A stretch of 64,000 nt of DNA from Tunturiibacter empetritectus (GTDB taxonomy: Bacteria; Acidobacteriota; Terriglobia; Terriglobales; Acidobacteriaceae): assembly GCF_013410875.1 (NCBI RefSeq), contig NZ_JACCCU010000002.1, forward strand, positions 310,001 through 374,000, written 5' to 3'. Made by a program: the position numbers and the translations under genes. A model generated the notes under the pieces. The model did no database searches. It was not told where the DNA came from and saw only the letters and a program-made list of their open reading frames with translations. Positions 16,703 to 26,864 of the stretch are shown piece by piece. Numbering within the stretch: the stretch's first letter is position 1; each line of letters starts with the position of its first letter.

Positions 16703-17185
16703 ATGCGATCCCTCATCCAACGCGCCACCATGCTGAGTAGTTGGTTCGCGGTATTAGTCCTTGCTGCCGCAAACACTGGACAAGCACACGCCCAGACCGC
16801 GTCTATCGTCGGAACCGTAAAGGACGTAACCGGCGCATCCATCCCTAAAGCTGATATCAGGCTGGAGATGCCAGGCATCCCCAGGCTCCAAACGGTAGCC
16901 GACACAGATGGCCAGTTTACCGTCGAAGGTGTACCCGGCGATTACATGCTAAAGGTATCCTCGCAAGGTTTTGAGTCATACTATCAGCTAGTTCATCTCA
17001 CTCCTGCGGCCCCGACTACGATGCAGGTCGCACTCAGCGTAGCATCGTTTAGTGGGCCGGTGGTGGACGTCACCCCGCTCCCCCAGATCGAGCTACTCAA
17101 TGCCTCACTCACCTCGACCCTGCCTCTATCCCCCCTTCCGCCACTCAAACTCCACTCCAGAAGATCAAAAAAACTCTCCCGATAA
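16703..17185 (+). CDS. Secreted carboxypeptidase-regulatory-like domain protein
   Basis: 160 residues. A signal peptide ends near GQAHAQT; if translation starts at the internal ATG 16730 the signal is of standard length. Residues about 33-115 form a CarboxypepD_reg-like beta-sandwich (IVGTVKDVTGASIPKADIRLEM...GQFTVEGVPGDYMLKVSSQGF), the same domain that begins acidobacterial TonB-dependent receptors such as the one at 53108. Here it is stand-alone, with no plug or barrel. The tail is proline- and basic-rich. Function unknown; a periplasmic binding or adaptor role is conceivable. Confidence 0.75.
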   Translation: MRSLIQRATMLSSWFAVLVLAAANTGQAHAQTASIVGTVKDVTGASIPKADIRLEMPGIPRLQTVADTDGQFTVEGVPGDYMLKVSSQGFESYYQLVHLTPAAPTTMQVALSVASFSGPVVDVTPLPQIELLNASLTSTLPLSPLPPLKLHSRRSKKLSR

Positions 17186-17243
17186 GATCCGGCTCTCGCT
17201 CAGCTACTCTTATTAAGAGTTCGATCTCCGACTTCTACAGTTC

Positions 17244-18293
17244 ATGCCCCACGAACCCACCCTCCCCTTCGACCGCACCCAAGTCCAACCCGGCGACCGC
17301 CTCTGCGTAGCCCTCTCCGGCGGAGCAGACTCCGTAGCCCTTCTCCTCACCCTCCACGCCCAACGCGAGCCCCTCGGCATCGGCCTCTCCGCCGTCCACA
17401 TCCACCACGGCCTCCGCGGCGCTGAAGCCGACGCCGACCAACGCTTCGTCGAAGACCTCTGCATCGCCCACGACATCCCGCTCCATCTCCATCAAGCCAG
17501 CGTCCCCAACCGTGTCGCTCAAACCCACGAGACCATCGAAAAGGCCGCCCGCAACCTCCGCTACGAGATCTTCACCAACCTCTTAGCCTCAGGCCACGCC
17601 GACGCAGTCCTCACCGCCCACACCCTCGACGACCAATCCGAAACCGTCCTGATGAAGATCCTCCGCGGAGCCTGGACCGAGGGCCTAAGCGCCATCCATC
17701 CCGTAATCACCCTCGCAAAAGGAAAGATCCTCCGCCCCTTCCTCCAAACCCGCCGCGCCGAAATCGAGTCCTTCCTGAGATCCGTCAACCAACCCTGGCG
17801 CACCGACTCCACCAACGCCGACACCGCCTACACCCGCAACAAAATCCGCCACGAACTCCTCCCCCAACTCCGCACCTACAACCCAAATCTGGACCAGACC
17901 CTCGCCAACATGGCCGAGCTGGCCCGCGAAGAAGAGACCCGCTGGCAAACAGAACTCAACCGTCTCCTCCCCCAGCTCCTCCTCCCCGGCAAACCCGTCC
18001 GTGGCGGAGGCCGCGCCGTCAGCACCACTCCCGGCCAATCCCAATCTGCCGTCTCCATAGAGCTTGACCGCCTCCGCACCCTCGACCCCGCCCTCCGCCG
18101 CCGAGTCCTCCGCGCCGCTGCCCGCCAGCTGGGAGCACGCCTCACCTTCGACGAGACCGCCCGCCTCCTCGCCCTCTGCGGCTTTCGTTATGACCCCACC
18201 GTAGCCGCCCGCACCGGCTCCGCCCTCCACCTGCCCAGCGGCCTCCGCGCCGACCGCTCCCCCCGCGAACTCCGCCTCTACCGCCAGCAGTAG
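17244..18293 (+). CDS. tilS: tRNA(Ile)-lysidine synthase
   Basis: 349 residues. It changes C34 of the tRNA-Ile CAU anticodon to lysidine. The PP-loop ATPase signature SGGADS is at residues 25-30, followed by HIHHGLRGAEADAD, LTAHTLDDQSETVLM and the ISNADTAYTRN-like segment (DSTNADTAYTRNKIRHELLP). The C-terminal part (about 270-345) matches the TilS substrate-binding region but is short, so the protein is at the small end for the family. It lies upstream of ftsH, a common bacterial order (tilS-hpt-ftsH), although no hpt gene is present here. Confidence 0.93.
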   Translation: MPHEPTLPFDRTQVQPGDRLCVALSGGADSVALLLTLHAQREPLGIGLSAVHIHHGLRGAEADADQRFVEDLCIAHDIPLHLHQASVPNRVAQTHETIEKAARNLRYEIFTNLLASGHADAVLTAHTLDDQSETVLMKILRGAWTEGLSAIHPVITLAKGKILRPFLQTRRAEIESFLRSVNQPWRTDSTNADTAYTRNKIRHELLPQLRTYNPNLDQTLANMAELAREEETRWQTELNRLLPQLLLPGKPVRGGGRAVSTTPGQSQSAVSIELDRLRTLDPALRRRVLRAAARQLGARLTFDETARLLALCGFRYDPTVAARTGSALHLPSGLRADRSPRELRLYRQQ

Positions 18294-18924
18294 CAGTCAC
18301 ATCCCGTTGCCTCTACCGGCATAAGAACCTGTCAGAAACGCTATCAATGCATCATCTTCAACGCTAACAAGGCGTCATCTCGACCGAAGCCGTGCGGCCT
18401 TGTCGCACGGCGGAGTGGAGACCCCCGCATTTCGCCTTTGTCGTTGCCTGCTTTACCTCTTCCCCATTGCTCGTTTTACATCGTCATCCTGAACGCAGTG
18501 AAGGATCCCCGCATTTCGTCGTTGCCGGTTTCATATCGTTATTAGTTTTTAGAGAGCGACACGGGATAGAAAGGAGTCCTATCCCCAAATCTTCCAAACA
18601 GTTGCAGCCCCCTGTAGCGCAACTCATCACAATCAGCATGTCCACAATCAGGCAAGAACACCCCCAAACCACCCCACCTTCCATCACCCTAAAGTCACAT
18701 CTTTTATTTCCTGCTCCAAACCCACGAATCCCCAGACCAAGAGTAGAATCTAACTACTTGACCGAGGCAGGGCTTTTTGCTGAACATCAGGGTCATCCCA
18801 CAGCACAGAACCTTCCCTCACCGTCGTCGTCTAACCGTTGTACGTCTTCGCTTGCGAGGACTGGGTCTGACAAGCGCCAATCGATTTCGAGGCCGCTGCA
18901 GACTAGAAAAATGAGGAAATTCGA
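18294..18924 (+). repeat. Long intergenic region with two HPERSEG-type repeats
   Basis: 630 bp between tilS and ftsH without a convincing gene. Two dispersed repeats lie within: a diverged copy at about 18370-18435 (CATCTCGACCGAAG...GGAGTGGAGACCCCCGCATTT) and a standard copy at about 18478-18521 (CATCCTGAACGCAGTGAAGG...CCCCGCATTTCG). A frame open across 18392-18928 simply translates these repeats. The last 200 bp before ftsH are less repetitive and presumably hold its promoter, but I cannot place -35/-10 boxes with confidence. Confidence 0.7.
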
Positions 18925-20844
<1,920 letters not shown>

Positions 20845-20845
20845 G

Positions 20846-20885
20846 CAGCAAGTCAGCAAATCAGCAAGTCAGCAAGTCAGCAAAG
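20846..20885 (+). repeat. Tandem 8-bp repeat after ftsH
   Basis: Five consecutive copies of CAGCAAGT with single-base variants in copies two and five. It starts two bases after the ftsH stop codon and ends before the terminator hairpin, so it is transcribed as part of the 3' UTR. Confidence 0.85.
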
Positions 20886-20897
20886 CATAACAAGCCA

Positions 20898-20929
20898 ATG
20901 GCAGCCGCAAAGGCTGCCATTTCCTTTTT
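20898..20929 (+). terminator. Rho-independent terminator of ftsH
   Basis: ATGGCAGCC (20898-20906) pairs perfectly with GGCTGCCAT (20912-20920) around a GCAAA loop, followed by TTCCTTTTT. This is a textbook intrinsic terminator on the plus strand, 54 bp after the ftsH stop. Confidence 0.92.
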
Positions 20930-20989
20930 CCCCGGCAAGAAAGGCGCCGAAGGCGCGTCAGCCTCGATGGCAGATCGCGCCGTGCGCGC

Positions 20990-21190
20990 AGCACGCCGTG
21001 CCGTTGTCCTTGTTCTTGCCGTTGTCGTTGTCCTTCGCCGTTGCAAGTTCTTGCCGTCATCCTGAACGCAGTGAAGGATCCCGAAGAAGCCTACCAACTA
21101 CAACCTTGCGGATCTTTTCAACCAACAAGTTTCAGTCTTTGCTTTTCTAGTTGTCATCCCCGAAGGGGATCTGCGTTTGCTTTTTGTCAC
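20990..21190 (+). repeat. HPERSEG-type repeat cluster before the DUF4260 gene
   Basis: A low-complexity GTTGTCCTTGTTCTTGCC-type stretch (about 21001-21055) leads into GTCATCCTGAACGCAGTGAAGG (21057 onward). A second palindromic unit, GTCATCCCCGAAGGGGATCTGCG, lies at about 21149-21171. The layout (TTG-rich lead plus hairpin) matches the composite element that is found inside recG in the opposite orientation. Confidence 0.75.
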
Positions 21191-21234
21191 GCCGAACCCC
21201 TAATCATCCCCCAGGAACCACGTATAAACATCAC

Positions 21235-21594
21235 ATGCTCACCCGGCCATCCATACTCCTCCGCATCGAAGAAGCCTTCCTTCTCGCCGCCGCCCTATTC
21301 GCCTACCAACGCCTCCACTACAGCTGGCTTCTCTTCGCCATCCTCTTCCTTGCTCCCGACCTCTTCATGCTCGGCTACGCAGTCAACGTCAGACTCGGCG
21401 CAGCAACCTACAACCTCGTCCACACCCTCTGGCTTCCCCTCGCCCTTCTCTTCGCAGGCTATCTCCTGCATTGGCAAGCGGCCCCAGCCATCGCCCTTAT
21501 CTGGATCGCGCACATCGCAATGGACCGCCTCCTCGGCTTCGGCCTCAAATACCCCACCTTCTTCAAAGACACCCACCTCCAGCACATCCCCTGA
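21235..21594 (+). CDS. DUF4260 family membrane protein
   Basis: 119 residues from ATG 21235; the frame is open further upstream but there it reads repeat DNA. Four hydrophobic helices make up most of the protein. The segments LLFAILFLAPDLFMLGYAVNVRLGAATYNLVHT and the ending GFGLKYPTFFKDTHLQHI match my recollection of the DUF4260 family. Biochemical role unknown. The stop codon TGA abuts the start of the C-rich element at 21595. Confidence 0.82.
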   Translation: MLTRPSILLRIEEAFLLAAALFAYQRLHYSWLLFAILFLAPDLFMLGYAVNVRLGAATYNLVHTLWLPLALLFAGYLLHWQAAPAIALIWIAHIAMDRLLGFGLKYPTFFKDTHLQHIP

Positions 21595-21779
21595 AAATAA
21601 AGTTCAAAATTGTGTCACATTTTCAGCGTCGAAAATTCACCATCCAAAACACCACGTCCACCACACATCCCACCACGTTCCCACCACCAAAACACCACGT
21701 CCAAACACCTCTTTTTCAAAAACCCTCAATAAAACCACCCTTTTCCACCATTCAACTTTTTCCGCAAAAAAAACCCGCC
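21595..21779 (+). repeat. C-rich CACCACGT element, copy A
   Basis: It begins AAATAAAGTTCAAAA right after the DUF4260 stop codon. It continues with AAAATTCACCATCCAAAACA, at least three CACCACGT boxes, then CTTTTTCAAAAACCCTC and AAAACCAC, ending in an A/C-rich stretch. G is almost absent from about 21640 onward on the plus strand. Copies B and C (33771-33955 and 35091-35200) share the head, box arrangement and, for B, the TTTTTC-AAAAACCC part. It separates DUF4260 from lptE in the direction of transcription. Confidence 0.85.
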
Positions 21780-21810
21780 ACCGGACCAATGCGACAATAG
21801 AAACAGACGC

Positions 21811-22320
21811 ATGCGCCTCCTCACCCCGATCCTTCTCCTCACGCTCACCGGCTGCGGCTACCACCAGGCCGGCTCCGCGACCCACCTCCCCGCCAGCGTC
21901 CGCACTCTCGCCGTCCCCGTCTTCGTCACCAACGCCCAGGCCTTCCACACCGAGATGGCCTTCACCCAAGCCACCATCCGCGAGCTCAACACCCGCACCA
22001 AATACCGCATCCTCACCTCCGATTCAGACTCCGCCGACGCCACCCTCCACGGCACCATCCTCACCCAGACCATCTCCCCCCTCACCTACGACGGAGCCAC
22101 CGGACAATCCTCCAGCTACCTCATCACCATCACCGCCAAAGTCCTCCTCACCGCCCACGACGGCCACACCCTCTACCGCAACGACGCCTTCGTCTACCGC
22201 GAGCAGTACCAATCCACCCAGGACCTCTCCGGCTTCATCCAGGAAGATAACCACGCCGTCAACCGCGTCGCAAAAGACTTCGCCCAGGCCGTCGTAAGCG
22301 ATATGCTGGAGTCCTTCTAA
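21811..22320 (+). CDS. lptE: LPS-assembly lipoprotein LptE
   Basis: 169 residues. The signal peptide ends in the lipobox LTGC (C13), followed by GYHQAG, the typical LptE start after acylation. The rest shows the alternating beta pattern of the family (VRTLAVPVFVTNAQAF...YRILTSDSDSADATLHGTILTQTISPLTYD...). LptE plugs and helps assemble the LptD barrel that puts lipopolysaccharide in the outer leaflet. The stop codon overlaps the ATG of holA by one base, the same neighbour order seen in many Gram-negatives. Presence argues for an LPS-bearing outer membrane. Confidence 0.9.
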   Translation: MRLLTPILLLTLTGCGYHQAGSATHLPASVRTLAVPVFVTNAQAFHTEMAFTQATIRELNTRTKYRILTSDSDSADATLHGTILTQTISPLTYDGATGQSSSYLITITAKVLLTAHDGHTLYRNDAFVYREQYQSTQDLSGFIQEDNHAVNRVAKDFAQAVVSDMLESF

Positions 22321-23462
22321 TGGCCTCTCTCAAATCCTTCGCCAGCGTCGATCGCTTTGTCACAGAGATCGCCTCCCAAGCTACCCTCCGTCCCGCCTAC
22401 GTCCTCCTCGGCGACGAGGTCTTCCTCTACGACCGCTGCCGCAAAGCCGTCCTCGCCACCCTGGCCCCCGAAGACACCCGCGACTTCTGCCTCCACGACC
22501 TCGACCTCGCCGACACCAGCATCTTCGAGGTACTCGACCGCGCCCAGACCCCCTCCCTCATGGCGCCCTTCCAGGTCCTCTTCGTCCGCAACCTCAAAAA
22601 CCTCTACGGCCGCGGCAGCAAAAAAGAAGAGTTTGCGGCAATCGACGCCTACTTCCGCTCGCCCAACCCTTCAGCCCTCCTCCTCTTCGTCGCCGACCAC
22701 CTCCGCATCCCCACCGACCTCCGCAAGATGGACTATCAGGACAAGGATCGCTACGAGAAAATCCGCGAGACCTTAGGCGACTGGTGCAGCACGGTAGAGC
22801 TAGCCCGCGTCGACGAAAACGACGCCATCAAATGGGTCACCACCACCGCCGAATCCCGCAACATAAAGTTCGACCCCGACGCCGCCCGCGAGCTCGTCGA
22901 CTCCCTCGGCGCCGACATGATGCTCATCGCCAGCGAGTTCGAAAAGCTCCTCCTCTACGTCGAAGGAAAGAACCGCGTCACCCTCGGCGACGTCGAAACC
23001 ATGGTCCTCGCCGCCAAGCAGCGCTCCCTCTACGAGCTCACCGACGCCATCTCCGCCAAGGACCGCCCCCGCGCCCTCCTGCTCCTCCACGGCCTCCTCA
23101 ACGCCTCCGACGGTGGCGAAGACGCCGCCATCGGCCATCTCTACATGCTCGCCCGCACCTTCCGCCAGATGCTCATCATCTCGGAGAAAAACGTGCGCGA
23201 CCCTCGCGCCATCTGGCAGGTCCTCTGGCAGGGCTTCCGCATGCCCCCCTTCGCCGCCGAAGACCTCATCAAACAAGCCCGCCGCTACAAATCACGCCGC
23301 GAACTCACCCGCGCCATCCGCCTCGTAGCCCGCGCCGACCTCGAACTCCGCAGCTCCCCCGCCAACAAACTCTTAGTCCTAGAGCGCCTCATCCTCGACC
23401 TCTCCACCGAACCCAAACCCACCCTCTACGACCCCACCCACCAATTCGCCATGGAACTATGA
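22320..23462 (+). CDS. holA: DNA polymerase III delta subunit
   Basis: 380 residues, standard size. It opens the beta clamp as part of the clamp loader. The N-terminal region (PAYVLLGDEVFLYDRCRKAVL) and the central LMAPFQVLFVRNLKNLYG segment are typical of the HolA AAA-like domain, which lacks a Walker A motif. The C-terminal collar begins around residue 245 (YELTDAISAKDRPRALLLLHGLL). Starts at ATG overlapping the lptE stop (TAATG), so the pair is translationally coupled. Confidence 0.93.
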   Translation: MASLKSFASVDRFVTEIASQATLRPAYVLLGDEVFLYDRCRKAVLATLAPEDTRDFCLHDLDLADTSIFEVLDRAQTPSLMAPFQVLFVRNLKNLYGRGSKKEEFAAIDAYFRSPNPSALLLFVADHLRIPTDLRKMDYQDKDRYEKIRETLGDWCSTVELARVDENDAIKWVTTTAESRNIKFDPDAARELVDSLGADMMLIASEFEKLLLYVEGKNRVTLGDVETMVLAAKQRSLYELTDAISAKDRPRALLLLHGLLNASDGGEDAAIGHLYMLARTFRQMLIISEKNVRDPRAIWQVLWQGFRMPPFAAEDLIKQARRYKSRRELTRAIRLVARADLELRSSPANKLLVLERLILDLSTEPKPTLYDPTHQFAMEL

Positions 23463-23495
23463 ATGTTATTCGTGAGGTTGCAAATCGAGGGATAG

Positions 23496-24197
23496 ATGCG
23501 CAGCAAAAAAATGGACCGATCGAAAACTGCCGAGGGCGCTTTTGAAGCAGAGCTGAACGCTTTGTACGCAGGAATTAGAAACATGCGTGGTTTTGAGGGT
23601 GATTATCTTGAAGATCGTAAGAAATTGTTCAGAGTAACTCTAAGCTACATGGACGAACTCAATAAAGTTCGGAAATATGCTTGTCCACTAAGTACCAATA
23701 TCCTTCTTGGGTCCATTTTAGAGTCCCTTTTGTTAGCGCTCGTACTCGAACACTCGAGTAATGCACGAAAATCGAAAGTTTGGGAAAAAGCAGAGAAGGA
23801 TCAGTCACGAAAAGCAGAAAGAATCAGTGTAGATATCCCTATACTTTACTTCTCAGAACTAATCGAAATTACTGACAACCTAAAGCTATTTCGCACATCA
23901 GGCCTCCAACAAAAGATAGATCTCCTAATTCTCGAAGATGTTTTTCCTTTTTTGAGAGGAGAAAATCGCGATCGCATGACGAGACAAGTTAAAGAGAATA
24001 CTTGGGATGCCAAAAGAAATCATGAGCTAATGCATCAACTTAGAGGCTTCCGAAACGCCGTTCACCCGTTACAAGTTATCTCAAGCAAAACCAAAGTTGA
24101 TCCAGATGAATTTGTAAAGACAGTTTGGAGCGGACTTCGGCTTCTAGTACTCCTTAATGAAATGTTTGGATTCAACTCTCCTTTGAGACAGTCATAG
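23496..24197 (+). CDS. HEPN-like alpha-helical protein, AT-rich gene
   Basis: 233 residues, predicted largely helical and soluble. The segment LMHQLRGFRNAVHPLQVI (about 185-200) resembles the R-N-x-x-x-H type catalytic motif of HEPN ribonucleases and related helper domains. The rest (e.g. LSTNILLGSILESLLLALVLEH) has no match I recognise. GAGGG sits upstream of ATG 23496. Base composition is clearly lower in GC than holA and the genes after it, and codons end more often in A/T, which suggests acquisition. A repeat of the GGGTG family follows directly. HEPN proteins often act in defence or toxin systems, but no partner toxin, antitoxin or nuclease is adjacent. Confidence 0.6.
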   Translation: MRSKKMDRSKTAEGAFEAELNALYAGIRNMRGFEGDYLEDRKKLFRVTLSYMDELNKVRKYACPLSTNILLGSILESLLLALVLEHSSNARKSKVWEKAEKDQSRKAERISVDIPILYFSELIEITDNLKLFRTSGLQQKIDLLILEDVFPFLRGENRDRMTRQVKENTWDAKRNHELMHQLRGFRNAVHPLQVISSKTKVDPDEFVKTVWSGLRLLVLLNEMFGFNSPLRQS

Positions 24198-24204
24198 ATT
24201 GACC

Positions 24205-24256
24205 GGGTGCCCCATACATCGATTCTGATGTATGGGCATCGTCCGAAGGACCGCAC
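24205..24256 (+). repeat. GGGTGCCCCAT repeat, single-hairpin form
   Basis: It starts CGGGTGC and contains hairpin 1 pairing CCCATACATC (24211-24220) with GATGTATGGG (24227-24236), loop GATTCT, followed by the conserved linker CATCGTCCGAA. It lacks the second hairpin. Lies between the HEPN-like and DsrE genes (convergent). Confidence 0.85.
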
Positions 24257-24271
24257 TCCAACCCCGACTCC

Positions 24272-24730
24272 CTACTCCGTGATCACCCGATCCGCCCACT
24301 CCACCAGCGACACAAAGATCGTCGGGTTACCAAACTTCGCCCCATAGTTATTCAAATCCGCCTCAGTCACTCCTCTCGCACGGGAGCACGTCCCACAGGC
24401 GTAGATCGTAATATGCTTCGCGGCGAGCTTATCCAGCGTCTCACCCACAGGCGGCCATCCGACTGGCGTAACCGCATTCGCAAGCGTCTTTCGCATCAAT
24501 CCAACTGCCTCTCCCAGCAGGAAAAACTGCACCTCGTGTCCAGCTTCCGCGAGCGCCAGCCCATGCAGAAAGGGGAACGCCGCCTTGGTCGGATCGTCAG
24601 AGCCCCACGCGCTCTTCATCATGATCTTCAGTGTCTTATGCTGAGTTTGCCCCACAAGAGAACCACCACCCAAAGCAAGAGGCAAAGCCGCCAACTGAGC
24701 AAACCGTGACAGAAAGAGTCGACGTATCAT
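24272..24730 (-). CDS. Exported DsrE family protein
   Basis: 152 residues. An N-terminal signal peptide with twin arginine (MIRRLFLSRFAQLAALPLALGGG) is followed by a DsrE/DsrF-like alpha/beta domain (MKSAWGSDDPTKAAFPFLHGLALAEAGHEVQFFLLGEAV). A conserved cysteine pair sits in YACGTCSRARG, suited to sulfur transfer or thiol chemistry. DsrE proteins take part in sulfur relays. A sulfurtransferase gene lies divergently at 24950, so a shared role in handling periplasmic sulfur is possible, but not shown. Confidence 0.85.
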   Translation of the reverse strand: MIRRLFLSRFAQLAALPLALGGGSLVGQTQHKTLKIMMKSAWGSDDPTKAAFPFLHGLALAEAGHEVQFFLLGEAVGLMRKTLANAVTPVGWPPVGETLDKLAAKHITIYACGTCSRARGVTEADLNNYGAKFGNPTIFVSLVEWADRVITE

Positions 24731-24810
24731 AAGTTTTCTCCTTTGATCGAGAATCTTATACCCAGATCACTTTCCCGCTAGGCGTAGACTGCGGCAATCC
24801 TTTCGGCGCC

Positions 24811-24916
24811 GGGTGCCGGGTGCCCCATACATCGATTCTGATGTTTGGGCATCGTCCGAACCGGGGTCCCCGACGAGCGCTTCTGCTCGTGGGGGTGGAG
24901 AAGGACCACCGCACTC
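24811..24916 (+). repeat. GGGTGCCCCAT repeat, two-hairpin form
   Basis: GGGTGCC is partly duplicated at the start. Hairpin 1 pairs CCCATACATC (24824-24833) with GATGTTTGGG (24840-24849) with one mismatch. After CATCGTCCGAACCGGGGTC comes hairpin 2, CCCCGACGAGC with GCTCGTGGGG (one G-G mismatch), at about 24868-24894. It occupies the divergent space between the DsrE and sulfurtransferase genes, so it lies in or near their promoters. Confidence 0.88.
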
Positions 24917-24949
24917 ACTCCACCCCGCGTACGCAGTAATCTAATCTCC

Positions 24950-25789
24950 ATGAACCCCCTCGTCACCGCCGCATGGCTGGCCGCCCACCTCGAAGACCCC
25001 GGCACCATCATCCTCGACGCCACCCTCCCTCCCGTAGGCGTCACCCCACCCATCGACACCCACGCCCGCTATCTTGCCAACCACATCCCCGGCGCCATCT
25101 TCTTCGACATCGAAGACCTCTCTGACCACACCACCTCACTCCCCCACATGCTGCCCACCGCCGACGCCTTCGCCCGCAGCATGTCCACCCTTGGCGTCGC
25201 CGACAACGCGACCATCGTCATCTACGAGCAGCAAGGCGTCTTCTCCGCCCCCCGAGCCTGGTGGATGCTCCGCACGATGGGCGCGAAGGATGTCCATATC
25301 CTCGACGGCGGCCTCCTCGCCTGGACCGAAGCCAACCTCCCCACCGAAACCGGCCCCGTCCACCACGCCCCCGCCAGCTTCCACGCTAAGCTCAAACACG
25401 AAGCCGTAAAGGACCTCGCCCAACTCAAAGCCGAACTCAACAGCCAAAAACAAATCCTCGACGCCCGCTCCGCCGCCCGCTTCAACGGCACCGCACCCGA
25501 GCCGCGCCCCAACCTCTCCTCCGGCCACATGCCCGGAGCCATCAGCGTCCCCTTCACCGACCTCGTAGAAGACGGCCGCCTAAAACCCGCCGACAAACTC
25601 CGCGAATACTTTGCCGGAAAAAAAGTAGACCTCCACCAACCCATCACCACCACCTGCGGCTCCGGAGTCACTGCCGCCGTCATCTCCCTCGGCCTCGAAC
25701 TAGCCGGCGCAAAACACGTAAGCCTCTACGACGGCTCCTGGGCCGAGTACGCCCAGCAACCCGACTCCGTCATCGAAAAAACCATCTAA
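24950..25789 (+). CDS. sseA: Thiosulfate/3-mercaptopyruvate sulfurtransferase (tandem rhodanese)
   Basis: 279 residues from ATG 24950; the frame upstream translates repeat DNA. Two rhodanese domains (about 1-140 inactive, 150-279 active). The active-site loop is C-G-S-G-V-T-A in [15 protein letters not shown], the form typical of 3-mercaptopyruvate sulfurtransferases rather than the thiosulfate-type CRKGVT. It moves sulfur from mercaptopyruvate to thiols or cyanide. No signal peptide, so cytoplasmic. The divergent DsrE gene may share this metabolism. Confidence 0.92.
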   Translation: MNPLVTAAWLAAHLEDPGTIILDATLPPVGVTPPIDTHARYLANHIPGAIFFDIEDLSDHTTSLPHMLPTADAFARSMSTLGVADNATIVIYEQQGVFSAPRAWWMLRTMGAKDVHILDGGLLAWTEANLPTETGPVHHAPASFHAKLKHEAVKDLAQLKAELNSQKQILDARSAARFNGTAPEPRPNLSSGHMPGAISVPFTDLVEDGRLKPADKLREYFAGKKVDLHQPITTTCGSGVTAAVISLGLELAGAKHVSLYDGSWAEYAQQPDSVIEKTI

Positions 25790-25811
25790 CCATTCATCCG
25801 AACCGGTTGCC

Positions 25812-26726
25812 ATGCCAGAGCTACCCGACATCACCGCCTATCTCAACGCGCTTGAGTCCCGCATCCTCGGCCAGCCACTCACCCAACTCCGCATTGCAAG
25901 CCCCTTCCTTCTCCGTACCGTCCAACCTCGCATCGAAGAAGTCGAAAGTCACACAATCCGAGCACTCCACCGCATCGGCAAACGCATCGTCTTCGAGTTC
26001 GACAACGGCATCTGGTTAGTCCTTCACCTCATGATCGCCGGCCGTCTCCACTGGCGTCCCCTTGGCGCAAAACTCGGCGGCCGCAACAACCTCGCCGCCT
26101 TCGACTTCCCCAACGGCTCCCTAGTCCTCACTGAAGCCGGCTCCAAACGCCGAGCCTCCCTCCACCTCTTCGCCAACCAGGCCGCCGCGCAAGAGATCGA
26201 CCCCGGCGGCCTCGAGCTCTTCCAACGCGACACCTTCAGCCCCAACCTCGAAGACTTCCGCACTGCCCTCACGACCGAAAACCGTACTCTCAAGCGAGCC
26301 CTCACCGATCCCCGCATCCTCTCCGGCATCGGCAACGCCTACTCCGACGAGATCCTCCACGCCGCTCAGTTGTCTCCTATCCTGCAAACCGCAAAGCTCA
26401 CTCCAGACCAGTGGCAGCGCCTCTACAACGCCACCCGCAGCACCATGCAACTCTGGATAGCTCGCCTCAACGCCGAAGGGGCCGAGGCATTCCCCGAAAA
26501 AGTCACCGCCTTCCGCAAAGACATGGCCGTTCACGGGCGCTTCGGCCAACCCTGCCCCACCTGCGGCCAGCCCATCCAGCGCATCCGCTACGCCGACAAC
26601 GAGACCAACTACTGCGCCCAATGCCAGACCGACGGCAAAGTCCTCGCCGACCGCAGCCTCTCGCGCCTCCTCGGCAAAGACTGGCCCCGAACCCTCGACG
26701 AACTCGAAGCCCTCAAAAAACGCTGA
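25812..26726 (+). CDS. Fpg/Nei family DNA glycosylase
   Basis: 304 residues. It starts MPELPD, giving the catalytic P2-E3 of the family with Asp instead of the more common Glu at residue 6. The helix-two-turn-helix signature is in [26 protein letters not shown]. The C-terminal zinc finger is CPTC...YCAQC (C248, C251 and the later pair), preceded by VHGRFGQP as in MutM. It excises oxidised bases such as 8-oxoguanine. Whether it is MutM or a distinct acidobacterial paralogue cannot be settled by eye. It follows sseA by 22 bp and may be cotranscribed. Confidence 0.9.
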   Translation: MPELPDITAYLNALESRILGQPLTQLRIASPFLLRTVQPRIEEVESHTIRALHRIGKRIVFEFDNGIWLVLHLMIAGRLHWRPLGAKLGGRNNLAAFDFPNGSLVLTEAGSKRRASLHLFANQAAAQEIDPGGLELFQRDTFSPNLEDFRTALTTENRTLKRALTDPRILSGIGNAYSDEILHAAQLSPILQTAKLTPDQWQRLYNATRSTMQLWIARLNAEGAEAFPEKVTAFRKDMAVHGRFGQPCPTCGQPIQRIRYADNETNYCAQCQTDGKVLADRSLSRLLGKDWPRTLDELEALKKR

Positions 26727-26740
26727 CAATCCCGACCAAT

Positions 26741-26838
26741 CGGGTGCCCCATATCTCGATTTTGAGATGTGGGCATCGTCCGAACCGGGGTCCCCGACGA
26801 GCGCTTCTGCTCGTGGGGGTGGAGAAGGACGACCGTCC
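26741..26838 (+). repeat. GGGTGCCCCAT repeat, two-hairpin form with changed stem
   Basis: CGGGTGCC is followed by hairpin 1, CCCATATCTC (26748-26757) pairing with GAGATGTGGG (26764-26773) around GATTTT. Compared with the copies at 24.2 and 24.8 kb, two stem pairs differ on both strands in a compensatory way. Linker CATCGTCCGAACCGGGGTC and hairpin 2 (CCCCGACGAGC/GCTCGTGGGG) are the same as at 24.8 kb. Lies between the glycosylase and a minus-strand membrane gene (convergent). Confidence 0.88.
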
Positions 26839-26864
26839 TCAATCGCATCGCCCCACCTTCAACC

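Noticed and set aside
24845..24949. N-terminal extension of the sulfurtransferase
   Set aside because: These codons translate the GGGTG repeat's second hairpin; the rhodanese domain begins at 24950.
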